Counted from the stretch's first letter, positions 24,546-35,653 are shown. The stretch: DNA of 64,000 nt from Erigeron canadensis (GCF_010389155.1 NC_057768.1:50076778-50140777), one strand, 5' to 3'. Program-made: numbers and translations. Notes: generated by a model not told the origin, from the sequence alone.

Positions 24546-24757
24546 CTCTCTACGTCCCATTTTAGTTGTCATGTTGACTAACTTTGACCGTAAATAACTT
24601 TGTTTGTATCATATAACACTGGATATAAAATATATGAATGGATTGGGTTTTGAATATACTTTTCGTTCATATAAGTTTCATCAACTACTATATAGTCCAA
24701 ACAAAGTTATTTACGGTCAAAGTTGGTCAACATGACAACTAAAATGGGACGGAGGTT
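24546..24757. mobile_element. Stowaway-like MITE
   Basis: Left end CTCTCTACGTCCCATTTTAG, right end CTAAAATGGGACGGAGG. The inverted repeats extend about 55 bp through GACTAACTTTGACCGTAAA and its complement. TA precedes the left end. The right TA is not clear, so the last few bases may be lost. Tc1/mariner-derived and noncoding. Confidence 0.75.
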
Positions 24758-27329
24758 TCACATAAGTTTGTTATAATTATTATTTCTTTAATATATATAA
24801 AATAATTACAATTTATAATAATATCATGTTGTTTATAATAAGTCTAATACAATTAAATCTATGACCTGATTAAGTAATTATGTTATCTAATAACTTTTAT
24901 TAATTAATCTATATGAACTAAAGAACTATCAATAATATTTTTAAAATCTATCATGATAATTCTCTTTTATTATTACGTTATTAAAATAAAATGGATGCGA
25001 TTGTGAATTTTATTTTCCTTAAAAAAAACATGGCAAGATTAAATACCCATGCATAATAAGTCTACATTATAATGATGCATATTAACGAATTTAACAAAAA
25101 TTTATTTCATACACTACAAATCATATTGCAAATGTTCACACTTTTAGGTGGGTGTGAACAAATTAAAAATTTTGTCACGATTTTTAGTGTGTAGAAATAT
25201 ATTGAATTAAAAGTGTGTGAAAATTTCTCCACACTAAAAAGTGTGTAGAAATAAAAGTTTACACTTTTTAGTGTGAACTTTCATAATTATTTTGTCACTC
25301 CATTTGTCCACTGTAACTAGTATATATATATATATATACCTTCAATGGTTGAATTTAGACATAGTGATTGATACAGATATAGATTTGTATTTATTTGGAT
25401 TTATATGTATATTGTTGTTGCTGCTACTATATTTCATAATAATTTTATTCCTCATTGATTTTATGAATCAGATATGAAAAATAGTATTTGTAGATAAATT
25501 TATGAATATAGGTAATGATAATGGTGTTTGTATCAAAGAGAAGGAAAAAAAAAAGAGAGAAAAAAAAACAAAGTATCAATGGTAGTCTTTTATGGTGGAA
25601 ATGATCAAAATACCCTAATGTAAGGGTGTTAACGAATTTGAGTTAGTTGACGACCATTATTTTAAAGGATCGAACACGAACCTTATTCTTCTATAAAAGA
25701 CTCCCAATGAGGTTATCGAACCACAAGGATGAAACATGATGTTTTGGGTAAACCACATGGATAAATTATGTCGATAACTCAAACTAAAGATACAAAGATT
25801 GTATAAAAATTTCCCTTTGAACAAAGTGTTTTTAGAATTAGATGCATGGTTTTATCAAAATGATTTTTTGTTTTGCTTTGTAAAGAAGTTAACCCCGTTG
25901 ACTTCTATAACAACACCTAACAATATTACAATACAATTAAGTAGCGTGACTGGATATCACACTAATTCACATATAGGAGACACAACTACGGAGAAATAGA
26001 TAAAAACCATCAAGTACGTCTACCTATATATGTTACAAATATACATACAGAATGTACTAAAATTTTCTATTAGACTAAAATAAGTACATAAAAAAGCAAT
26101 GTTGAGCATAAGTATATTAGTAAATAAAATCTTCTCATCTCAAAGTTATAGAAAATTAAATCGTACGGAACTATATATAATATGAGGCCCTAGCTATACA
26201 AAACAATTAATGTATCGTATACTCCAGAAACATACGTCGCGATGGTCTCAAGTACAAATCTCAATTGGTAACGTTAGGATGGTAGGGATGAGTAGATCGC
26301 ATATTATAATTAAGTCGTATACATTTGAGTCGATCGAAGACCTTTCCTCCTACAACGTAATTGATTCCTTCTTTTTCCCTCTAAAAACCTATATGCTTTG
26401 TTCAATCAAATAACAAAATGATTTCTTTAAATATTTATAGATTATTGTCTGAAAAACGTGGTATATATATATTTGCTAACAAAATTATGCTTCTTGACTT
26501 AGTTGAAAAGATAACGCTTGTACTTAAGTGATTATTTAAACTCTAGTGAGCATTATTATGACTCGATATACCATTTCTTGAAGTTCCATGTCCTTAACAA
26601 CACATTTTAATGATATATTTTAATTATAACTATTTCCATATCGAATAATTGATACTCGTATATTTTATTTTATTCGGTCTAACGTTGCGTGACTTTAATT
26701 ATCTTTGTGTTTATTATCTATCTGTTTCATTTTCCCAAGTTAAGAGGGACATGACAATATATCTGTCATAAATAAACTGCAGACGTAAAAGGACAAACTA
26801 AGCCTCTTATCTTTTGAAAAAAATTATTTTTATAAAAGGTTTATCTCTTTAATTATATATAATAGAGTTCATATATAAATAAATAGAAAATGGAAAGCTC
26901 AACCAACAAAAGTTTTAGCACATAATATTTATTTTTTTTCTTCAGCCCACAATATCTATTTACTTTGTTATTGGGAAACCCATTTCTACTTAGTCCAATT
27001 AGAATATAAACCCAAAAATGAATCAACAGTACTCTTAATATAGATTAATTAAAAATAAAGAACGAGGACGTCATAATTCGAACAAGAGGGTGGGTCTGTT
27101 TGAGTCGGTTGGGCGAGTTCGGTTCAGTTTTTGGGTTTAAGAAGCTTTTGTTATTCACTTTGTCAAAACTCTGCGGAGCAACAAAATCAAATCCGTGACC
27201 CGGCCTGTTACCTCTTTAGGCGGGTCGGTTCAGGTAGGGGTTTGGGCGAGTCACGGATTTCAAAGTCATATGCTCATCACTAATATACATTTACTAATTT
27301 GAAAAGTAAAAAAATGAAAATAAATAACA
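24758..27329. other. Intergenic, no gene seen
   Basis: AT-rich with many short open frames and no domain. At 25130-25285 short strings AGTGTG(T/A)GAA occur in both orientations (for example CACACTAAAAAGTGTGTAG), a small inverted-repeat patch. A GGGT/GGGC-rich patch at about 27085-27260 (CGGGTCGGTTCAGG) resembles the interior of the hAT MITE at 46.2 kb, but ends could not be defined. Confidence 0.3.
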
Positions 27330-27432
27330 TTCATTTAAATCAACAAGAACCCCAGCCACCATATTTATTTATTCAACCCATAATATCAACAAGAACCTCA
27401 GCCCACCATATTTATTTATTCAACCCATAATA
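27330..27432. repeat. Tandem duplication, about 50-bp unit
   Basis: ATCAACAAGAACC followed by CAGCC(C)ACCATATTTATTTA and TTCAACCCATAATAT occurs twice in succession. Confidence 0.8.
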
Positions 27433-27440
27433 TCTATTTA

Positions 27441-27975
27441 GGATAGAGATCAAATGAGAAGGTACCTTAAAAAGAGAAGAGAGAAAAAGTTCGTTTTTTT
27501 TTATAATCTTTTAGCTTGTTTTTTAAACTTTTTTTACTTTTTTCATTCTCACTTTAATTCATTAATTCCATATAAAGATTTTTAAAAATTTTTTAAATTT
27601 TTTTTTTTTCAAAAGGCGTAGCCCGTAAGCTATAGACGAAGCCTCTCGATCTATGGATGGCTAAGGGCGAAGCCTGTTAGGTAGATCACACCATCACCGA
27701 TCACCCCCTATGACCTATCACCATCTATGACCTATCACTCCCACCAGCTACCCCTTATTAATATCCTTAAGGATGAAGCCCGTACCGTACTCTTACATGT
27801 ATAACTTACTAACTTGGGTTGGAATTTTTTTTTTTAATTTTTAAATTTTTTTTTTATGGATTGAGCTAATTAAAAAATGAATAAAAATGGTGAAAAAATG
27901 AAAAAAAATCAAAGAAACAAGCTAAAAAAAATTTTAAAAAAATGGACCTTCTCTCCTTAAGGAATTTCATTATTG
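27441..27975. mobile_element. Inverted-repeat element with the GGGCGAAGCCC core cassette
   Basis: The left arm starts near GATCAAATGAGAAGG and continues through CCTTAAAAAGAGAAGAG, TTTTAGCTTGTTT and long T runs. The right arm carries the complement: CCTTCTCTCCTTAAGG, AAACAAGCTAAAAA. Its end sequence is related to that of the element at 30599-31648. The middle (27615-27790) is a GC-richer cassette with three GGC(N3)GCC-type mini-hairpins and CACCCCCTATGACCTATCACC. That cassette is shared with 32055-32255 and in part with 29936-30010. No coding sequence. Boundaries are plus or minus about 15 bp, and no target duplication was recognised. Confidence 0.55.
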
Positions 27976-28309
27976 TGATAAAAGAAATTGGTTTTGATGT
28001 TAGATTTTTAATTTGAGGGTTGTGATAAAGATTTTTGTATATAAAGGAATAAACAAAGAAAGAAAGAAAGGGTGGGGTTCGGTCAACAAGGCAATAGTAA
28101 TACAAACTTTTTTATAAAGAAAAAAATGTCCTCACGTGAGGAACGCGTGATGGGATTAATGACTTGGAGTAAAACGTCCTTTTTTTTATAAAGGATGAAA
28201 CGCGATCATTTACCATCTAAAAAGGATAATATTAGACAGTTTTAAACTTAATGGACGAAATCAGACTTTTTTGGTAAACCACAAAGACGATTTATGTCAA
28301 TCACTCTTA

Positions 28310-29000
28310 AAAAAATTTGTTTTGGTAGAAAAAGATTTATAATAGAGTTTTAAAAATAATTATTTATTTAATAAGCAAATAAAAATTAGAAAAAATCTAG
28401 ATATAAGAAGAGACTCAAGAATAATTAGAAAAGAGTTTTAGACCTAAAAAGGGTTTTAAGGGGTGCCAAGTGTACGCTAAGACCCGTTCGATGGACAAAT
28501 AGTCTTAAAACATATATACCAAAGGTAAATATTAAAATAATAAAAAAATAGGTGAAACATAACGAAAGATGAACAAAACAAATTAAATAGAAAGTAGAAA
28601 AAGAAAAAGTCATAGTCAAACTACAATTGATAAAAAAAATAAATCAAAAAAGATGAAAAATAATAATAACATAATAATTTAATATTAAATAATAAAGAAA
28701 CACAAACAAAATAACAAAAATAAAATTAAAATGAAATTAAAAAAGCCTTTTTTTTTTGTTGAGAAATCTACTGAGAGATAGGAAAAAAATAAATAATATG
28801 AATGAATAAAATTAATAAAAATTTAGGTTATATATATATTAATTTATTATGAGAGCTTTAAAGATTTTGTCTAACTTTAAAATTTTAAAAAATTCGTTTT
28901 GTTACATAAAATTTATAAAATTTTGTGATAGAGTTTTAAATATAATTATTAGTTTAATAAACTAATAAAAAATAGAAAAAATTTAGAAAATAAAAAATTA
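28310..29000. repeat. Dispersed AT-rich repeat, shared with 35420-36030
   Basis: Blocks shared with 35.4-36.0 kb include CTACAATTGATAA, TTTGTTGAGAA, TTAATAAAAATTTA, TATTTAATAAGC and AGGGGTGCCAA. In the second copy the blocks occur in a different arrangement around a young insertion. Family unknown. Confidence 0.5.
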
Positions 29001-29405
29001 AGTGGGTGATATATGTTATACAACACACCTATATCATCAAGTCAATGATAATACTCCGAAAGATAGCCACCAATTGAGCCAATGGAGATATATAGAGACA
29101 ACCAAGATGCAGCTTTCACCTTTTTCGTCAACGGTATGCTTATTATTTTTATTTCCAGCTAAACTAAATATCAGGGAGAGCATCCTCTGTGCGTGGATTA
29201 ATTCCACCCTCATCCTAATAGATTTATTTATAGTATATTTTTTTTAATACTCGTACACTGTACGATAGTTATATAAATTGAATTATAAAAAATTTGAATA
29301 TGCCGTATACATGATTCGTGAGTATGTAATAAAATATGGTTAAAGTAAATCGATGATCGAAGCTAAATTATAATAAACAGTTTTAATAAATATAACCACG
29401 TGCAG

Positions 29406-29640
29406 ATGGACCATTTCGAGTACTAAAGCGGATTAACGAGAATGCGTATATGATTGCCTTACCTGGGAAGTACAATGTATCAGCAACATTTACTGTCTCA
29501 GATTTATCTCCCTATGTTATCGATGAAGAAGCCAGCAACTCGGAGGCCAGTGATGACGATCAGCAAGATTCGAGGGCGAATCTTTTGTTATTTCGGAGGC
29601 CATACTCCCCTGAGTATGGTGTCAAGAACTAAAGGTCAAG
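29406..29640 (+). pseudogene. Ty3/gypsy pol C-terminal fragment
   Basis: About 75 codons read GPFRVLKRINENAYMIALPG, then YNVSATFTVSDLSPY, then an acidic tail with DSRANLL. This is the GPY/F-type end of a Ty3/gypsy integrase and pol polyprotein. No upstream integrase is present. The following 300 bases (TAAGATATTTTCTACTATTAG repeats, to about 29935) look like LTR material, but I could not fix ends. Confidence 0.7.
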
Positions 29641-29935
29641 AAATAAAGGAATAAGATATTTCCTACTATTATTTTAAGATATTTTCTACTATTAGTTTAA
29701 CATTATTTGGTAATAATATTTTCTTATTCCTCAAGATGAGATCTTTTCTATATTTGCTTTCCTTTTGAAGACTATATGTAATAATCCATCTGATGACGCG
29801 TGGGTTGTTATTTTATTATTCTCGAATTATTCATAAATTTGAAAAGAAGAAGTCATCTTCTTTCTCAAAACCCTCTCCTGATTTTATTCCCTTTGTAGTA
29901 GCATAAGAGTTATCTTTTGAGCAGGTTCAAAGTAT

Positions 29936-30010
29936 ATCAACCTATCACCCTCAATGACCTATCACACCCATCAGCTTTGGTTTATGAATATCCTTAAGGG
30001 CGAATCTTTT
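29936..30010. repeat. Partial copy of the core cassette
   Basis: CACCCTCAATGACCTATCAC, CATCAGCTTTGGTTTATGAA and TATCCTTAAGGGCGAA match the right half of the cassette at 32055-32255. The terminal arms of the neighbouring elements are absent. Confidence 0.7.
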
Positions 30011-30246
30011 ATGTTATTAATCTTTTATTACAAACAAATAAATTTTTTTATAATTATTATGTTATTCAATTCATCATCTCCATATCAATTTATAATATAT
30101 TAATAACAAAAATTACATGTATATTTTATAATTTTAATTAAAATTCACTAGTAAAAATTGTTGTAAAAGTTGAGGTAAATGATTATAAGGTATACATTAA
30201 TATAACATGTCTTTCTACGTACCTACTTCAATATGCTGTAGTGTTT

Positions 30247-30380
30247 CGTTCTAAGACAAAATCATGGAATGTTGTACGTGGTTTAAAAATTCAACCAACT
30301 TGTGCCCCACTGTATCCTCCATTCCAAAACAGTTACATATATTTAAAGTCTTCCGATTGACATCCATACATCCCTGTAAA
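30247..30380 (-). other. Possible orphan terminal exon of an unknown gene
   Basis: On the minus strand a good 3' splice acceptor (TTTGTTTTTGTTTACAG) is followed by about 40 open codons containing NICNCFGMEDTVGHKLVEFL, ending at a TAG near 30251. Codon use and composition stand out from the AT-rich surroundings. No upstream exons were recognised and I do not know the family. It may be a gene fragment carried by a transposon, or chance. Confidence 0.3.
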
Positions 30381-30560
30381 CAAAAACAAATTAAAGTGAA
30401 CCTCACACCAACTATATAAAAATCCTCAATATACAATATTATGACTGATCGATATATGTGCTTGTAAACGTACGTTTAGGACAATGATGTCCACAAGCTA
30501 GATATATGTAAAGAATTAATTACACCGATCGATTACTCAAAACAACGTAAACGAAGAGTT

Positions 30561-30598
<38 letters not shown>

Positions 30599-30601
<3 letters not shown>

Positions 30602-31647
30602 GGAGGATCCTGGAAGAAGGTGTCTTAAGGAGAGAAGGGAGAGAAGGTCCTATTAGCTAATCAGAGTGCGACATGTGACAAAATTAAAAAAAAAAGCGCA
30701 GTGGCAATTTTGTAAATAAATGAAAGTTTTGTGAAGCTTGGTCAGCTTGGGATCTCAGTGGGTTGGGTCAGCTTGGGATGGGTCAGCTTGAGTTGGATCA
30801 GCTTGGTTTAGGTCAGTATGGTCAGTCAGCTTGTGTTTGGGTCAGTTTGTCTGGGTCAGCTTGGGGTCTTGTCAGGTTTAGGCCAGCTTGGGTCAGCTTA
30901 GGGTTGGGTCAGTTTGGGGTCTGGGTCATCTTTGGTCATGGTTGGGTCAACTTGGGGCCTGGTTCGGGTCAATTTGACACAATTTACACATAATCTACAC
31001 ATCTACACAAATGTAGATTATGGGTTCTGGGTTGGGTCAGGTTTGGGTCAGCTTGGGGTCAGGTCAGGTTGGGTCAGCTTGGGGTTGGGTTAGCTTAACA
31101 CAATTACACATAATCTACACAAATATAGATAATGGGTTTTGGGTCAGCTTGGGTCAGGTTTGGGTCAGCTTGGGTCTGGTCAGGTTGGGTCAGCTTAGGG
31201 TCTGGTCAGCTTGGGTCAGCTTGGGGTTGGGTTAGCTTGACACAATTTACACATAATCTACACAAATGTAGCTTATGGGTTTTGGGTCAGCTTGGGTTCT
31301 GGGTTGGGTCAGCTTGGTTCAGGTTTGGGTCAGCTTGGGCTTGGGTCAGCTTGGGGTTGGGTTAGCTTGACACAATTTACACACAATCTAAACAAATGTA
31401 GATTACGGGTTTGGGTCAGCTTGAGATGGGCCAGGTTGGGTTTGGTTCAGCTTGGGCTAGAACCCAGGCTGATTAGATTCCAAGCTGACCCAAAACCAAG
31501 CTGACCCAAAACCAGGCTGATAAAAGTTTGATTTATTTACAAAAATGCCACGGTGTTTTTTTTAAATCCACATGTCGCGTTGTGATTGGTCCATAAGACA
31601 TTCTCTCTCTTTTCTCCTTAAGACACCTTCTTATTTGATCTTTCTCC

Positions 31648-31648
<1 letters not shown>
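30599..31648. mobile_element. Inverted-repeat element inserted in an (AT)n tract, carrying a minisatellite
   Basis: Terminal inverted repeats of about 145 bp. The left arm contains AAGAAGGTGTCTTAAGGAGA, GCGACATGTG, and TTTTGTAAATAAAT; the right arm gives the complement of each in reverse order. (AT)n tracts abut both ends (30564-30598 and about 31649-31690). Between the arms lies a 780-bp minisatellite rather than a transposase. Placement between AT dinucleotide tracts resembles microsatellite-targeting MITEs such as rice Micron; the superfamily is unproven here. Confidence 0.75.
30740..31520. repeat. TTGGGTCAGC minisatellite with higher-order units
   Basis: Dozens of variants of TTGGGTCAGC(TTGGG) run in one orientation. 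Four times they are broken by a segment with ACACAATTTACACATAATCT and then CACAAATGTAGATTATGGG (starting about 30975, 31093, 31237, 31368), giving higher-order units of about 120-145 bp. Within these, ATAATCTACA-CAAA-TGTAGATTAT can form a 10-bp hairpin. The last 50 bases switch strand (CCAAGCTGACCCAAAACC). Open frames across this tract arise only from the repeat. Confidence 0.85.
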
Positions 31649-31690
<42 letters not shown>

Positions 31691-31692
<2 letters not shown>

Positions 31693-32637
31693 GAGGAAGG
31701 GTTATTTGAGAACTCACAAATAAAAAAGAACGCGAGAACAATTCTGGACCACTCATTTTATTATATTTTCTCTCTCTTCCATTAAATAAGAAAATTCACC
31801 CAAATCATTTAAAATGCTTTATCTCACAAACCGTAAATCGTTAGACGAAACAAAAAGCATGGGTAGTCTTAAAATTTCGTCCTCTTTCACTAGAGATCCA
31901 ACTCGATATAATTTTGACGACTTTTTGATTTTCATATTTTTTTTCCCATCACGTTCATCCTACACATGTGTAGGTTCATCCTACACCTGTAAGATCATTG
32001 TTTTCACATGTAAATTAGTAAATGAACATATGTACACAACAATGAAGGTCAAAGGTGGATCCCGTCAATCCATGGCAGAGCCATGGTAGCCAAGGACGGA
32101 GCCCGTCAGTCCATGGCGGAGGAATAGCGGCTAAGGGCGGAGCTCGTTAGGTAGCTCACTCCTCACTGGTCACCCCCTATGACCTATCACCCTCTATGAC
32201 CTATCACCCCCACTAGCTTTGATTTATGAATATCCTTAAGGGCAAAGCCCGTTCCGAATCATAATTTTTGTTCAACCTACACATGTGTAAGTTCAACCTA
32301 CACATGTGTAAGTTCAACCTACACATGTGTAAGTTCAACCTACACATGTGTAAGTTCAATCTACACATGTGTAAGTTATGTGTAGCTATCAAAAAGAAAG
32401 CAAAAATTAAAAAGTCGTTAAAAGTATATCAAATTGGATCTCTAATGAAAGAGGACGAAATTTTAATACTACCCATGCTTTTTGTTTTGTCTAACGATTT
32501 ACGGTTTGTGAGTTAGAACATTTTGAATGATTTGGGTGAATTTTATTATTTCATTGAAGAGAGAGAAAGAGGAAAAGAATGTGTGGTTCATAATGGTTCT
32601 TGAGTTTTTTTTTAGTTCTCAAAATAACTAACCTCTA
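31691..32637. mobile_element. Long-TIR fold-back element in an (AT)n tract with core cassette and palindromic array
   Basis: Arms of about 280-330 bp match in inverted orientation. The left has GGTTATTTGAGAACT, CACAAACCGTAAATCGTTAG, ACAAAAAGCATGGGTAGT and AAATTTCGTCCTCTTTCA; the right has their complements in reverse order. (TA)n lies at both ends. Inside are the GGGC-N3-GCCC cassette (32055-32255) and, next to the right arm, five copies of a 21-bp unit built on ACACATGTGT (32269-32375). The left arm has two related units near 31960. No transposase. It sits about 40 bases from the previous element, sharing the AT tract between them. Confidence 0.8.
32269..32375. repeat. Tandem array, 21-bp unit with ACACATGTGT palindrome
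   Basis: GTTCAACCTACACATGTGTA plus one A repeats five times, the last copy with CAATC in place of CAACC. The self-complementary core ACACATGTGT recurs every 21 bases. A frame reading NLHMCK repeats here is a by-product of the array. Confidence 0.92.
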
Positions 32638-32767
32638 TATATATATATCAAAGGGAATCAAAATGATAACTATGTGTTAGATGACGATTACATGTGTTGG
32701 GTTCAAATCTTCAACATAAACCAACGTTGTCTTCTTTATCTAACAAAAAATAACAAAATATATGTTA

Positions 32768-33073
32768 CTCCTTCCGTCCCATTAATAATATCCAGTTTTT
32801 AATTTTCAAAGTCCTTTCTTTACAACTTTGACCAAAAATTTTTTTATTTGTATTGTGTAATACTTGATGAAAATTATAAGAATAGATAAAGGTTTAGATG
32901 TGTTGTCATTGAGTATAACTTTCACCAAGTATTACATAATACGATAAAAAATATTTAAGGTCAAACTTAAGGATAATGGGGGGAACCCTAGCCACGGTAC
33001 CACAATTCGATACCCATACAAAAAATAGACTTTGAATATTCAAAATTGAACACAATTAGTGAGACGGAGAGAG
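32768..33073. mobile_element. Stowaway MITE with TA target duplication
   Basis: Left end CTCCTTCCGTCCCATTAATA, right end ATTAGTGAGACGGAGAGAG, both flanked by TA (32766-32767 and 33074-33075). This is the Tc1/mariner-derived Stowaway form. Internal inverted pairs include TATTGTGTAATACTTG and its complement near 32927. A segment of about 70 bp at 32970-33045 (CCTAGCCACGGTACCACAAT) interrupts the symmetry and may be a secondary insertion. Confidence 0.85.
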
Positions 33074-33148
33074 TATATTCCAAACTTAAAAAAGAAAGAT
33101 GTAAAATAGCGAACTAAAAAATTAATGAGCAAATTAAATTTAAAAGAA

Positions 33149-35405
33149 CTTGCATGGTATCCGCGCGTTGCAGCGGATACCATGGTACAAGCTTTTAATG
33201 TTGTGATAACAAAAAAAAATAAGCATGGACAATCAATTAAGCAATATCATAGAATGGATTGCGTAGCTAAAATAGCGGTCAATGTTAATCTAAAAGTACA
33301 AGGGTTCAAAAAATATGTAACAAATATGTTTATACATAATTTGCAACTTAGATGTAAAATTAAACACCTATATATACGACTTGTAAGTGATTGACAACTA
33401 AATATATATATATATATATATACGACTTGTAAGTGATTGAAATAGACATGAGAGTGAGAGTGAAAGTGTATGAAATTATGGAGGGTAAGTGTAAGAAAAT
33501 GTGGCAAATTGGAAGTTTACCATAAATATGAATGTATTTGGTAGGACAAATTAAAAATGTGTAGCTTGGATTGTGAATATATTATACGAGTATACTTAAC
33601 AACGTAAGAATATATATATAATCACCAAAATCAACTATATAGACTTCAAAGTTTCAAAATGTAATAGAAAAGAGATAAAATCATATCAATACCAAGTAAA
33701 GTAAATTTACCATAGGTAATGAAAATTGAAGAAATGAAATCAAAGGAGTTTCCTTCCCTTGTAAAAGAGACTGTTGTAGCTAAGGGAGGGGGTATATTGT
33801 TTCTGTTATATCCACACCCCTTCATATCAATTCAACTTTAGAATAAAAAATCTGTTACATATATGATAGTATAATACACAACTATACACATATGACAAAA
33901 TCATTTTTATTTAGATATTGAAATAAGGAACAAATGTACATAAATTCACATCAAATGGAATTATGGAAATCGTACATCGAATTACATTTCAATGAAACAA
34001 ATAGAAAGTAAAAATTGGAGTATGTATCAATGCAAAGTGATTAACAACACTAATCAGTTGAGGAGGCTCCTATGGCTCACAACCATAAAGGTAATTTAAA
34101 AGCATAACATGTACATTCTAATGACCATTATTCATCTATACCAACATGTGCAGTCCTATGCGCTCACAACCATAAAGAAAAAAAAGTGTAATATGTACAT
34201 TCTAAAGACCATTATTCATCAACATCAACATGTAAAAACACTTCGTCACTTCCAATATTGAAATTCATATCTACATTGCTTTTAGATGAATGTTACAAAT
34301 TGATACTAAGAAAATAACACAATACACTATAGAAATGAAAAGAAATTACTGGCTATATAAATATCATGTACACATTATTCATTAATACGCATTGCTATGA
34401 ATTCTGGAAACAGAAATTCAGTTATGTGACAAGGATCTTCTTGAAAATGATGATAGGAGGGAGAGGATTTGTTAGTGTTGCTCACTGTAGTTATACCTCT
34501 TAAAGGCTATTGTATTATTTTGCGGGTGTCATTTATAAAGTATGAATATACACAAGAATATATAACTACGTGAAGTTGTCAGGATGTTGGCAAAGCTAAT
34601 ATCCCAAAGCAGATAAATTTAATGAAATTTACTATAATCATAAACAAAAAAACTCTGATGCTTTAGTATGAGTTACCTAATATAACCAAAGCCTGTAATT
34701 GTTCTTTCCAAGCAAAAATACTTTGTCCATTATATCTAACTGTAAAAAACTAAAAATTCAGAAAGAAGCAAATAAGAAAAAATACGATGCTTCTTTTCGA
34801 AAGTTCATGAAGTGATTCCTATATCAAATATGTTATCATAAAAAAATAGAAAAAAAGTAGACATATATTCATCATATTGAAATAATAACCTGTTTATGAT
34901 TGCATCCGTCTTCATTTCATATTTAGGATCTGGCTAGATCGAAAGGTTTGTTGATAAAATTCATGGTAGTATGAAAGTTTTGTGTGAAATGAAAAGTATT
35001 TATATACAACTCAAATAAATCTGGGCATTTTATTTTTGGAAATTATTTTAAAATAAATAAAAGATTGTTGAACAAGTTTTGAAAAGTTTGAAATTATGTA
35101 TTCATGGCCGTGGGATTTGTATATGTACAAAAGAAAAGTTTTATATTGATAATAATAAATTGATACAATGAATTAATAATTACAATATTTAGATAGATTT
35201 TGTGTTTATGCCAATGGTGCGTAAAGGGGATGGTCAGCAACCATTTAATGAGTTGATAACAATGAAATAGTAGATACCATACTTAGGTGATTTAGTGCAC
35301 ATGAGGTGGTATGTACGTGAGTTGTTTTGTTAAGTGAGGGTATAATAGACATTTTCCTCCCTGTAACTTTTAGCGGGGGCTATATTCTTTAATATGTAGT
35401 ATAGA
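33149..35405 (-). mobile_element. Non-autonomous Helitron
   Basis: On the minus strand the element starts TCTATACTACATATTAAAG, preceded by A, and ends with CAAG followed by T, a one-base variant of the usual CTRR. Three bases before the end is a 12-bp perfect inverted repeat (GGTATCCGC arms, loop about 8 bases), the 3' hairpin Helitrons use as a rolling-circle terminator. No Rep/helicase coding is present in 2.26 kb, so it would need a helper. An internal tandem duplication lies at 34068-34232. Confidence 0.65.
34068..34232. repeat. Tandem duplication, about 86-bp unit, inside the Helitron
   Basis: TCCTATG(G/CG)CTCACAACCATAAAG and ATGTACATTCTAA(T/A)GACCATTATTCATC recur in the same order with an offset of about 86 bases. 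Confidence 0.8.
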
Positions 35406-35419
35406 TAAAACATTTTGTA

Positions 35420-35619
35420 GAAGAAAAAGCCATGATTAACCTACAATTGATAACAAAATAGATTAAAAGAGTTGAAAAATAACAAAAACATAACAATTCA
35501 ATATCAAATAAAATAAAAACATATGTTTCTTTTGTTGAGAAGCTAGATGACCATGGAAAATGATTAATAAAAATTTATTTAGGTTGTATATATAATAACT
35601 TATTGTGATAGTTTTAAGG

Positions 35620-35653
<34 letters not shown>

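Noticed and set aside
25112..25290. Possible CACTA end (CACTACAAATCATATTGC)
   Set aside because: No matching inverted end and no 3-bp duplication found.
30763..31504. Overlapping frames rich in Gly, Ser, Leu and Trp
   Set aside because: They arise from the TTGGGTCAGC repeat, which is open in several frames.
32055..32255. Core cassette as a tRNA-derived SINE
   Set aside because: No recognisable pol III A and B boxes in correct spacing and no A- or T-rich tail.
32268..32516. Frame with NLHMCK repeats
   Set aside because: It is a translation of the 21-bp array, and 21 is a multiple of three. There is no start context or family.
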